A DNA stretch of 64,000 bases from Glaciecola sp041380235 (GTDB lineage Bacteria; Pseudomonadota; Gammaproteobacteria; Enterobacterales; Alteromonadaceae). Both the position numbers and the translations under genes were made by a program. Each line of letters begins with the position of its first letter. Positions within the stretch are counted from its first letter, which is position 1. Of this stretch, positions 42,506-50,758 are shown piece after piece. The stretch is taken from NCBI RefSeq assembly GCF_041380235.1, contig NZ_JBGIYY010000023.1, positions 14,752 to 78,751 on the forward strand, in the 5' to 3' direction. Below the pieces are notes generated by a model. The model had not been told where the DNA came from. It was given only the letters and a program-made list of their open reading frames with translations, and did not search any database.

Positions 42506-44404
42506 ATGTCAAATAACATAAAAAGAACCATGCAAGAGAAAATCAAGCAAACTAATACTCACCCTATGCAGTTAGTAGATGTCGACACGGTAACGGTTGA
42601 TATTATCGAAAATGCGCTTAAAAACGCGCGCGAAGAGATGGATGCAGTACTTTTCAGAACGGCGATGAGCCCGGGTATTCGAGAGCAGGGTGACTGCTTC
42701 CCAATGATTGCCAACAAAGACGGCAAAATGGTGGTGGGTCAGTTCGGCAGCTTTATCCACGGGTTTATGGATGCCTTTGAAGGCGAGCTTGAAGAGGGCG
42801 ATATTGTACTGACTAACGACCCCTACATGACCAATGCAGCCGTGTCGCATCTACCCGATTGGATGGTGCTAATACCAATCTTTAAGGAAGGCCGACATAT
42901 CGCATGGTCGGCGATGTTTGGACACATGTCTGACAACGGCGGCATGGTGCCTGGCTCTATTCCAATTAAAGCTGAAAGTATTTATCAAGAAGGCATCCGC
43001 ATACCGCCCATTAAGTTATACAAAAAAGGCGTATTGCAATCAGACATGCTCGATTTGATCTTGCATAACGTGCGCACCCCGCAGTGGAACCGATTTGACC
43101 TAAACGCTCTAGTTGCGGCGTGCAACACGGCGGCCAAACGCTGTGTCGAAATTGCCGAACGTTTTGGTGACGACGTATTCTATTCGACTATGGAAACCAT
43201 GCTTGATCGGAACAAGATTGCGATGAGTGCCATCATTAATATGCTGGTGCCTGAAGAGCCGCGTGCGTTCGAAGATTACGTGTGTGATGACGGCGTAGGC
43301 ATGGGCCCGTATAAAATTCGCTGTAAAATGTGGCGCGAGGGCGACAAAGCTATTTTCGATTTTGAAGGCACCGATCCACAGGCGCAAAGCTCAATTAACT
43401 TTTACTTAAACGAAGACATGTTCAAAATGTTTTTTGGCTCTTTCACTATCAACTTAGTTGATCCACAAATTTTGTTCAACGACGGTTTTTACGACTTAGT
43501 CGATGTCAGAATCCCTCAGGGAAGCTTGCTTAAGCCGAACTTTCCAGCGGCACTGTCGGGGCGTACCCATGCCCTAGGGCGTATTTTTGACGTGATGGGT
43601 GGTTTGTTAGGTCAAGGGGCTCCAGAGGCGATGAACGCGGCGGGCTTCTCAGATTCTCCGCATTTGTTCTACTCTGGCTACGATGATAAAGGTGACTGGT
43701 TCCAGCTCTTCCAAATTGGCTTTGGTGGTGTGCCAGGACGCCCTGTTGGCGATGGGCCTGACGGTCACTCTTTATGGCCAGGCTTTACCAACGTGCCAAA
43801 TGAGTTTGTAGAAGCGTACTTCCCGCTACGGGTTGAAAAATACGAAACCATTACTGATTCTGGCGGTGCCGGTCAGCATCGCGGCGGTAACGGTTTGCGC
43901 GTTGCCTATCGCTTTTTAGCCGATGGTCAAATTGCTATTCACGATGAGCGGTGGTTAACTTATCCATGGGGCGTTAATGGCGGTACTCCGGGCTTACGTT
44001 CGACAAAGTTGCTTGTACGTGCAGATGGTAGTGAAGAAGTATTACCCGCTAAATGCGACGGTATTGAAGTGCGCGAAGGCGATTTGCTGTACTTTAACAC
44101 CTGGGGCGGCGGCGGCTGGGGTGACCCATTTGCACGCGACTATGCATTGGTACAAGACGATGTGAACCGCGGCTTAGTCTCAGTTGAGGGGGGATTGCGT
44201 TATGGCGTGGTCTTTACAGATGACGCAGGCAGCAGCATAGATGTAAGCGCCAGCGATGCATTGCGCGCCAAGCTACAGGCTGAGCGCGGCGCCCCTGGTT
44301 TGTTTGATTTCGGCGGAACTATCGAAGAAATTAAGCAGCGCTGCGAAGCAGAAACAGGCTTAAAGCCGCCAGCTACGCCCGTGTTTAAAAAAGCACGAGC
44401 TTAA
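42506..44404 (+). CDS. hyuB: Hydantoinase B/oxoprolinase-family subunit (HyuB-like)
   Basis: A 632-residue partner of HyuA. Family hallmarks are the REEMDAVLFRTAMSP start region, GDIVLTNDPYMTNAAVSHLPD, ARTxx-like FGHMSDNGGMVPGS, and the C-terminal SGGAGQHRGGNGLRVAYR. The last 100 residues carry the glycine-rich GGGGWGDPFARD segment. The unit follows hyuA by four bases with GGGAGAGG upstream, so the two are co-translated. It would bind the metal and substrate in the HyuAB complex. Confidence 0.9.
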   Translation: MSNNIKRTMQEKIKQTNTHPMQLVDVDTVTVDIIENALKNAREEMDAVLFRTAMSPGIREQGDCFPMIANKDGKMVVGQFGSFIHGFMDAFEGELEEGDIVLTNDPYMTNAAVSHLPDWMVLIPIFKEGRHIAWSAMFGHMSDNGGMVPGSIPIKAESIYQEGIRIPPIKLYKKGVLQSDMLDLILHNVRTPQWNRFDLNALVAACNTAAKRCVEIAERFGDDVFYSTMETMLDRNKIAMSAIINMLVPEEPRAFEDYVCDDGVGMGPYKIRCKMWREGDKAIFDFEGTDPQAQSSINFYLNEDMFKMFFGSFTINLVDPQILFNDGFYDLVDVRIPQGSLLKPNFPAALSGRTHALGRIFDVMGGLLGQGAPEAMNAAGFSDSPHLFYSGYDDKGDWFQLFQIGFGGVPGRPVGDGPDGHSLWPGFTNVPNEFVEAYFPLRVEKYETITDSGGAGQHRGGNGLRVAYRFLADGQIAIHDERWLTYPWGVNGGTPGLRSTKLLVRADGSEEVLPAKCDGIEVREGDLLYFNTWGGGGWGDPFARDYALVQDDVNRGLVSVEGGLRYGVVFTDDAGSSIDVSASDALRAKLQAERGAPGLFDFGGTIEEIKQRCEAETGLKPPATPVFKKARA

Positions 44405-44418
44405 AGGAAGCCATTACT

Positions 44419-44484
44419 ATGCTGTTACCATGTCGTCGCTATGTCAGCGCTCTGCATTTTGCCCTTTATGAGCAAGCACTATAA
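44419..44484 (+). CDS. Mini-ORF (21 residues) coupled to the isochorismatase gene
   Basis: ATG at 44419 runs to a TAA whose last base begins the ATG of the isochorismatase gene (TAATG). AAGGA lies upstream, at 44404-44408. The short product MLLPCRRYVSALHFALYEQA-L is not a recognisable protein. It may serve as a translational coupling leader since the downstream ATG has a poor ribosome site of its own. Real translation is unproven. Confidence 0.3.
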   Translation: MLLPCRRYVSALHFALYEQAL

Positions 44485-45077
44485 TGAGTAAAGACCTTCC
44501 GATAGGCGATATTGCGCTGGGCAAACGCCCAGCGCTGATCGTGGTAGATATGAGCGAGGGTTTTGCTCGCGCTCAAAGTCCGTTAGGAGGCGATTTTACC
44601 AATGTGATCGCAGCCAATAAGACCTTAGTGAATGTATTTAGACAAAAACAGCTGCCGATATTTTTTACGTCAGTGGTATATCACGAAGCAAAGCAAGCGA
44701 GTGTGTTCAGGCAGCGTCTGCCTGACTTGAATATTTTACAAGCCGGGTCAAAGTGGGTTGAGATTGCCCACGAGCTTGGACGCAAAAGCAATGAGCCCAT
44801 CATTGAGAAGTTAGGCCCTAGTGGTTTTTTTGAAACAAGCTTGGCAAATGGTTTAAGGCAAGCGAATGCCGATAGCTTAGTGGTTACCGGTTTAACCACC
44901 AGTGGATGCGTGAGGGCAACCGTAGTGGACGGTTTGCAGCACAATTACCCAGTATTCGTGCCAATTGAGGCGTGCGGTGATCGTAACTTAGCAGCGCAAC
45001 AAGCAAACTTCCATGATATGAATGCAAAATATGCGCAAGTCTTAAAACTAGAAACATTGCTAGCGTTACTCGCATAG
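44484..45077 (+). CDS. Isochorismatase-fold amidohydrolase (N-carbamoylsarcosine amidase-like)
   Basis: A 197-residue cysteine hydrolase. The catalytic triad is visible: Asp in LIVVDMSEG, Lys in IIEKLGPSGFF, and nucleophile Cys in TGLTTSGCVRATVVDGL. The extended N-terminus and the GSKWVEIAHEL segment resemble N-carbamoylsarcosine, maleamate and related amidases more than true isochorismatase. In hydantoin-type pathways such an enzyme hydrolyses the carbamoyl or amide formed by HyuAB. Last gene of the operon; it converges with yacL, which ends one base away. Confidence 0.87.
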   Translation: MSKDLPIGDIALGKRPALIVVDMSEGFARAQSPLGGDFTNVIAANKTLVNVFRQKQLPIFFTSVVYHEAKQASVFRQRLPDLNILQAGSKWVEIAHELGRKSNEPIIEKLGPSGFFETSLANGLRQANADSLVVTGLTTSGCVRATVVDGLQHNYPVFVPIEACGDRNLAAQQANFHDMNAKYAQVLKLETLLALLA

Positions 45078-45443
45078 TTAACTGCCCGCTATAAACTCAT
45101 GCCAATCAATCAAGAGTTCTTTTAGGTCTTGTAAACCACAGCCAGTGGCAATTTGTTGGTCAAGTTCAGTACCCTCTGGTAATTCAGTGTCTTCATCCCA
45201 GAAACCTAAATGACTATGTAATTCGGCTTCGTCTTGGTCGAGTATAAGGGTGTAGTCATGCCCTTTTGCTTTATGGGTGCTCAGGCGTCCCGACTGCAAT
45301 TGTTCAATAACATCGAGTAGGGTTGACACGGTGTCTGCGTTGCTACTGAGTTCGTTACTTAACCAATCACCAAAAGTAGCGGCTTCTGCTTCGCATTCTG
45401 CAAAGGCTTTGCCGCTGATATCACGATAAAATTTATAATCCAC
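45078..45443 (-). CDS. yacL: UPF0231/YacL family protein
   Basis: A 121-residue cytosolic acidic protein that begins MDYKFYRDISGKAFAECE, as in E. coli YacL, and continues with AKGHDYTLILDQDEAEL. The family is conserved in gammaproteobacteria and has no established function. It ends one base from the isochorismatase gene, convergent. The metallopeptidase gene upstream ends eight bases before its start and is probably co-transcribed. Confidence 0.88.
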   Translation of the reverse strand: MDYKFYRDISGKAFAECEAEAATFGDWLSNELSSNADTVSTLLDVIEQLQSGRLSTHKAKGHDYTLILDQDEAELHSHLGFWDEDTELPEGTELDQQIATGCGLQDLKELLIDWHEFIAGS

Positions 45444-45451
45444 TTAGCACC

Positions 45452-45964
45452 TCATTGATGTAAAAAAACATTCCCATTTCTCTCAAATTCGGTGAGATAA
45501 ACCCGTACCTCAAACTCTACTTGATGGTAATTAGGCATCATGTGTCGGCAAAGTTGATAAAACGCTTTGTTGTGCTGCTTTTCTTTTAAATGTGCGAGCT
45601 CATGCACAACGATCATATATAAGAAATCTTCTGGCGTTTGCTTAAATAAGCTGCTCACCCTGAGTTCATTTTTACTCTTTAGCTTGCTGCCCTGCACCCG
45701 TGATACATAGCTGTGCATACCTAAGGCATGATTAACAATATGAATTTTACTATCGTAGGCAACCTTACTTAAAGGCTGGGTCTTTTTCATGTATTGATTT
45801 TTGATATGCATAACGTAGTCACGTAACTCACTGTCATTAGCTACGCTGTGCACACTAGAATACTTGTTTTGTAGCCAAGCACCTAGCGAATTTGCCTCCA
45901 TCATCGCCGTAATTTGCTGCTGCAACGCGTCAGAGTAATGACTTAAATATCTAAGCTGATTCAT
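45452..45964 (-). CDS. YgjP/SprT-like zinc metallopeptidase
   Basis: A 170-residue protein with the zinc-binding motif IVVHELAHLKEKQHNKAFY, an HExxH plus downstream histidine, followed by LCRHMMPNY, as in the DUF45/YgjP (M48-like) family. No signal peptide, so it acts in the cytoplasm. Substrate unknown. It is upstream of, and probably co-transcribed with, yacL. Confidence 0.85.
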   Translation of the reverse strand: MNQLRYLSHYSDALQQQITAMMEANSLGAWLQNKYSSVHSVANDSELRDYVMHIKNQYMKKTQPLSKVAYDSKIHIVNHALGMHSYVSRVQGSKLKSKNELRVSSLFKQTPEDFLYMIVVHELAHLKEKQHNKAFYQLCRHMMPNYHQVEFEVRVYLTEFERNGNVFLHQ

Positions 45965-46149
45965 CTCATTATTTTATAACAACCATAATGGTAGGGACAT
46001 TAGACACTACGGTAAATAGATGCAAGTGTTAATCAAAAGTCTATCATCGTGTTTTTAGACAAGCTTGAGGTCTTCAGCGGTTGTTTTTCAATGAATTATT
46101 ATATTAATATGTAAAAACACTGAACGTCAGTAAATACGGGAAGATTTAT

Positions 46150-46734
46150 ATGGAAATAACTCAAAAGAAAAGGTCGGTAAATTTTACTTTTACCTTTGAA
46201 GAATCGCACATGAACTTTGCATATGCAGATAAAAAAGGCTCAGGTGACATTGATCTTAACTATGCAGACTTTCCAAAGAAATGCTCGATCAGCATAGAGC
46301 AAAATGAATGGTTAAGAAATGTTGGTTACCTATGGATGGCAATTGGTACGTTTCAGCTAGGCGCTGCAATTTACGCAGACGCTTCTCTTTCAGGTAAGGG
46401 GTTTTGGTTAATGATTGGCTTGATTTGTGTTGCATGGGCGCACTTCTCTAAGACTAAATATTCCGTTTTTTCCACCGACCATGGAACGGTTCATGTGATT
46501 CAAGATAAGCACCATGACACTATAATCAATGAGATTAATAAAAGGAAAAACCAGCAGTTGCTCGATTGGTACGGCGAGATAAATCTTGAAAACGGGATAG
46601 AAAACGAAATCAAAAAATTTACATGGTTAGAAGAGCAAAATGTACTAACAAAAGAGCAGGCCGATGTTAAAAGAGCGCAATTGGAATTGATGCAAGCAGA
46701 AGGGTCACAAAACAGCAACTCTAGCTTGAATTAG
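46150..46734 (+). CDS. Two-helix membrane protein of unknown function
   Basis: A 194-residue protein with two predicted transmembrane helices at about 56-77 and 81-99 (GYLWMAIGTFQLGAAIYAD and GFWLMIGLICVAWAHF). A C-terminal helical region ends with FTWLEEQNVLTKEQADVKRA, which resembles the SHOCT short-domain pattern of membrane-linked proteins. No enzymatic motif. Convergent with the LemA gene. Not recognised otherwise. Confidence 0.7.
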   Translation: MEITQKKRSVNFTFTFEESHMNFAYADKKGSGDIDLNYADFPKKCSISIEQNEWLRNVGYLWMAIGTFQLGAAIYADASLSGKGFWLMIGLICVAWAHFSKTKYSVFSTDHGTVHVIQDKHHDTIINEINKRKNQQLLDWYGEINLENGIENEIKKFTWLEEQNVLTKEQADVKRAQLELMQAEGSQNSNSSLN

Positions 46735-46825
46735 TCGTGTTTGCTCAAACTCTCAATTTTAAATGACCGAATTGAGTCTAAACCAATACATGTCGCTTCT
46801 TGCGCATCTTAGCTCGACTCTATTG

Positions 46826-46852
46826 TTGACTACAAATTCGGTTTGTAGTCAA
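46826..46852. other. Hairpin overlapping the lemA stop codon
   Basis: ttgactacaaa and tttgtagtcaa form a perfect 11-bp stem with a five-base loop; it encodes the last residues and stop of LemA. No T-tract follows in either direction, so it is not a classical terminator, but it may stabilise the mRNA end. Confidence 0.5.
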
Positions 46853-47402
46853 ATTTCTCACTTGACTGTGTATCTGAAAACACCAAAATCCGCGCTTGTT
46901 TATTTAGCATGCCGTTTACCATGTTATTTGGAAATACTTCGATTCCCTCATTAAAGGCTTCGACGTTTTGATTGAAGATGCGAATGGCGGCGCCGACGTT
47001 TTCTTCTTGTTCGCTTATTTCGCGCATTAAATTATTCATCAGGCCTGCGGTTTTAAGCTCAGGATAGGCTTCCATTGTGACGCTGATACCGCTTTGCACC
47101 TTGCCCATTAGGCTTTCTATTTCGCCTAAGCCCTGCGTATCAATTTTTCGTTCGCTCAGTTCGCCAAGTTTGCTGCGAAGCCGAGTAATATCGCTTAGGA
47201 TGCCAGCTTCAAACTCTTTATGCTCCGATACGACTTTTTCTAGTTCAGGCAATACATTATTTTTCTGACGCTCTTGGCTAATGACTCCTGCCCAAGCCCT
47301 TTCGACTGCATTTTTACGAGATACAATGCCGTTATAGATTGACACAATGGCAATGACTACAATGACTAAAATCCCCATGATTATGATGCCTGAAGTGCTC
47401 AT
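46830..47402 (-). CDS. lemA: LemA family protein
   Basis: A 190-residue protein with one N-terminal membrane anchor (IIIMGILVIVVIAIVSIYN) and a four-helix coiled body: RKNAVERAWAGVISQERQK, YPELKTAGLMNNLMREISE, AIRIFNQNVEAFNEGIEVFP, as in LemA. Molecular role unknown. Its ATG overlaps the DUF3137 stop (ATGA), so the two are translationally coupled. Confidence 0.93.
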   Translation of the reverse strand: MSTSGIIIMGILVIVVIAIVSIYNGIVSRKNAVERAWAGVISQERQKNNVLPELEKVVSEHKEFEAGILSDITRLRSKLGELSERKIDTQGLGEIESLMGKVQSGISVTMEAYPELKTAGLMNNLMREISEQEENVGAAIRIFNQNVEAFNEGIEVFPNNMVNGMLNKQARILVFSDTQSSEKFDYKPNL

Positions 47403-48421
47403 ACTGTTTCCTTAAAATTACTGTCTGAATGTTTTAGTAACTGATGTACAAAACGTAAAGTTCGCTCTAGCAGCCGCAGCTTAGTGTGGCCTGCTAACTC
47501 GTCGTAAAATGCATCCGGGTTGGATAAATCATATCGTTGATTGCCCATGATCATATTACTATCGTTAAATGACAAACACATCAAGCCAGTGCCATCTATT
47601 TCGATATTCATCTTCGACAAAAACGCTGACATATCTAAAATCGCCACCACCACCGCTGGTTTCAGAAACTTTGTACCAGCAAGTTCATCTGAGGCTTTAA
47701 CTTTAAAAATCTTATCAAATGCTATAGAGCCTGATGAAAGAGAGTGTTGATACTGTTGGCCTATCTTAAAACTAAATATCTGTAGGTTTTGATAAAATCC
47801 AAACGGAATAATGATGCCGTAGCGATCATATTTATCATACACGGTTTTGGTGCGCATGCGCTTGCCGCGCATGGTGACCACCGTGCGTTTGTCTACATAA
47901 TGGAAATGATAGTACTCAAAGGTAAACTGATGTTCGTCGCCTTGATATTCGCCGGCGACAACTTCTTTGAAAGTGCGAGAATGGTTGCCGCGGTTTAGCT
48001 CACTGAAACGGATCCGCATTTCTTCGCTGTTAAACGGGGCTTTGAACTTAAGATTATTGTCGAGCATTGCGTCTTTTTGATAAGCGAGTTTGGCAACTTT
48101 GGAGATTTGATGCTTATTCTTAAGGACAAGGGAGACAATAAACGCGCAAAGCAAGAGACACCCAATGCCAAGAAAAAACAAGCCATTGCCTTGTGAATAG
48201 GCTGCTAAGAATGAAATTTGATTGTGACTACCGACGAAGATAAAAATCGCGATAGATAGACTTACCAATGCCGCTAAAAAATGCTTTGAGTGTTTGTAGA
48301 CCAAAGGTTTTCTAAACGCTTTGATTTTGCCAACAGCGGCTAATATTTGTTCACTACTTGTAGCACTGTGGATATCGTGCTCAAGGGTTTCAACAAGCTG
48401 TCTAACTTGTTTGTTCGACAT
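47399..48421 (-). CDS. DUF3137-domain membrane protein
   Basis: About 340 residues from the ATG at 48421, which has GGAG five bases upstream; an earlier start at 48460 is less likely. Two adjacent membrane segments lie at about 45-66 and 75-98 (HFLAALVSLSIAIFIFVGS, LFFLGIGCLLLCAFIVSLV). The cytosolic C-terminal part has the DUF3137 pattern, including EYYHFHYVDKRTVVTMRGK. It is the upstream gene of the lemA pair, a common arrangement. No function is established. Confidence 0.85.
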   Translation of the reverse strand: MSNKQVRQLVETLEHDIHSATSSEQILAAVGKIKAFRKPLVYKHSKHFLAALVSLSIAIFIFVGSHNQISFLAAYSQGNGLFFLGIGCLLLCAFIVSLVLKNKHQISKVAKLAYQKDAMLDNNLKFKAPFNSEEMRIRFSELNRGNHSRTFKEVVAGEYQGDEHQFTFEYYHFHYVDKRTVVTMRGKRMRTKTVYDKYDRYGIIIPFGFYQNLQIFSFKIGQQYQHSLSSGSIAFDKIFKVKASDELAGTKFLKPAVVVAILDMSAFLSKMNIEIDGTGLMCLSFNDSNMIMGNQRYDLSNPDAFYDELAGHTKLRLLERTLRFVHQLLKHSDSNFKETV

Positions 48422-48440
48422 GTCAGCTCCGTCAGTACTC

Positions 48441-49436
48441 TTATTCTTGTAGCCAAGCAATTGCTTGCGCCATGGTATCGGATGAATTGCTTTGTTGATC
48501 GACTAACACTGGCCCGCCATATTTTACTTGGTCTCGGTCTGCCATGACTGCGGTTGTCAACACCAATGCGCTGCCGTCGCTAAGCGCGTAGGACGAATTT
48601 GCTGTAGATAATCCACAGCTATTATTACCAAAAAATCGAGTGTTAAACTGTTTTTTGAAGGCAATGAGGGTAGCCTCTCCTGAGCTGCCAACGCGTTTAC
48701 TGCTAAGTACGGCTATTTTTGGAAGGGGGTTAATCAACGTATAGGGCTGATTGATCTCGACTACATTGTTTTCACCTAAATAGGAGGCTCGAGAATTATA
48801 GCCCCAAGCGACAATTTCTTCATTCGGATCAATGAAGTGTCCTTGTATCGTGCCTTCAAATAAGGGTCCCAACCCTGCGATCATCGGCCACATATTACCG
48901 CCTGTGTTTTCGCGTAAATCAACAATCCAAGCAGTGACTTGCGGACTGTCTTGCTCGGCAATTCGAGCTTGAATATTGCTCGCAAACAGATTGGCTTGGT
49001 CGCTATCGCCAGATGTAAAACCATCAACGCGAATATAGCCGATGCCCTCAACATTCGGTTGACTAAAGGAGACTTGTTCGTTGCACGTTAAAGTGCTCGG
49101 GTAGGTAATAATACTGCCTGAGGCGTCAGCTAAAAAAGAATGATTGGTATTGATCAACTGCAAGGCTCTAGTGATTGCAGGATATGTATCCCTAATCGAT
49201 TTCGCATTCACTGCTAGTTGGTTGACCTCTGTCTCGAGACTGCTCCAATCTACCTCATTTCGGGTAAGGGCATTTTCACGCATAATAGTGAGCACTTGAG
49301 ATAAATATGCACGCGCTTCACGCTCTTGCTCAACGGGGTCGATATCATTGCTACCGCCGCCGCCACCGCAAGCGAACAACATTACACTGCACAGTATGGC
49401 TGTAATGGCTCTGTTCGCGAAACCGTATATTTTCAT
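48441..49436 (-). CDS. S41-family peptidase-like lipoprotein
   Basis: A 331-residue protein with a lipobox (LFAC) followed by a glycine run. The C-terminal tail-specific-protease fold has VDLRENTGGNMWPMIAGLGP and the nucleophile region SSKRVGSSGEATLIAF, the expected S41 Ser-Gly-Glu. No PDZ domain is seen. A conserved general-base lysine is not evident, so activity is plausible only. It starts on the far side of the DUF3137 gene and ends 19 bp before its start. Confidence 0.85.
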   Translation of the reverse strand: MKIYGFANRAITAILCSVMLFACGGGGGSNDIDPVEQEREARAYLSQVLTIMRENALTRNEVDWSSLETEVNQLAVNAKSIRDTYPAITRALQLINTNHSFLADASGSIITYPSTLTCNEQVSFSQPNVEGIGYIRVDGFTSGDSDQANLFASNIQARIAEQDSPQVTAWIVDLRENTGGNMWPMIAGLGPLFEGTIQGHFIDPNEEIVAWGYNSRASYLGENNVVEINQPYTLINPLPKIAVLSSKRVGSSGEATLIAFKKQFNTRFFGNNSCGLSTANSSYALSDGSALVLTTAVMADRDQVKYGGPVLVDQQSNSSDTMAQAIAWLQE

Positions 49437-49747
49437 TTGTTCTTCCTATTCGATTAAAAAGCGATGTTTATAGTTTTTATTTTCAGTGAGATTAACGCTT
49501 TGTGTTTTGGCTGAGTTGCTTCAAGTAGTTTTTAGGTCTTGGCTTGTCCATAAGTTCTTAGCATAACCTGTTATTGGCATTCGACCAATTTGCAAAAGCA
49601 CTTTTCAACTAGTTTCGCTAAACATGCTATTATCTCCCATTGTATTAGCGCATTGTAGGCTAGGCAGACAATATCTAATGGCTAAGCCTTTTGCTGACAC
49701 TTGGCCCTTTCTCCCTTTCGCAGTTAAGCAATTTTATGGAGAGCCAT

Positions 49748-50590
49748 ATGAATTTTAAGATTATTCATGAAACACAGTATTTATTTGATGATGAAGTGTT
49801 CTTAGAGCCTCATACCTTAAGATTTAGACCTAAACAAACGCCATATATTGATGTTACCAGTTTTTCTATGGAAATAGAGTCTTTACCGGAAGGCCATAGT
49901 GTAATTGAAGACGAAGAGCACAACGTTATTGATTTTTGCTGGTTTGATCAACTTACCAACAGTCTTAAAATTACAGTAGAAAGTACCTTACAAACCAAAG
50001 TCTATAACCCATTTAATTTTATCGTTCATCCGAGTTCTTTTAACACGGTTCCATTTATATATTCTGACCAACAATATCAAATGCTGTATGCGGCTCTGCA
50101 GAAATCCGCTTTATCACATGAAATCATCGATTATTCCGATGGCATATTGAAGGGGTCTAATTTCAGTACGATCGCATTTATCCGCAACTTAACCACGCAA
50201 ATACACAAGGACTTTAAAGTTGAATACCGCGAAGTGGGCGCTCCGCTGACGGCGGATAATACTTTTCAGATAAAAAGGGGTTCTTGCCGCGACTTATCAT
50301 GGATGCAAATAAATTTAATGCGCCATCATGGAATAGCTACGAGGTTTGTAAGTGGTTACTTTTATTTCGAAATGGATAAACCAATTTACGAGCTGCACGC
50401 TTGGGTAGAAGCGTTTATACCCGGAACAGGCTGGATAGGTTTTGACCCAAGTCATGGCATTTTGACGGGCAATACGCACTTCCCAGTAGCAGCTAGCGCC
50501 ATCCCTGAAAATACTATGCCGGTGACAGGCGGTATAAGAGGCAGCGCGAGCTCCGAGATGATCACCCATTTGGTGATTGAAACGCTATAA
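49748..50590 (+). CDS. Transglutaminase-like protein with N-terminal beta domain (COG1305)
   Basis: About 280 residues from the ATG at 49748, with GGAG six bases upstream. The N-terminal domain of about 90 residues (FKIIHETQYLFDDEVFLEP, HTLRFRP) is the bacterial transglutaminase-like N-terminal domain. The core has the triad: Cys in KRGSCRDLSWM, His in LHAWVEAF and Asp in GFDPSHG. Proteins of this subtype are the usual partner of alpha-E and circularly permuted ATP-grasp proteins and of Anbu, here encoded 21 kb away. It is probably a peptide or amide hydrolase of that pathway rather than a crosslinking enzyme. Confidence 0.9.
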   Translation: MNFKIIHETQYLFDDEVFLEPHTLRFRPKQTPYIDVTSFSMEIESLPEGHSVIEDEEHNVIDFCWFDQLTNSLKITVESTLQTKVYNPFNFIVHPSSFNTVPFIYSDQQYQMLYAALQKSALSHEIIDYSDGILKGSNFSTIAFIRNLTTQIHKDFKVEYREVGAPLTADNTFQIKRGSCRDLSWMQINLMRHHGIATRFVSGYFYFEMDKPIYELHAWVEAFIPGTGWIGFDPSHGILTGNTHFPVAASAIPENTMPVTGGIRGSASSEMITHLVIETL

Positions 50591-50758
50591 GCTTTTACTA
50601 TCAACATATAAACAAAGACTAGCTTGATAAAAGATGTTTGGATTCGCCTGATTGCCTTGGGACTTTTGCTGCGGCGCTATGCGCTAAGTTAATTGGGCTG
50701 TTTTGTGAAAATTTTCGTAATATTTATGCATAAAATAAAACTAAAACAGGACAACAGA

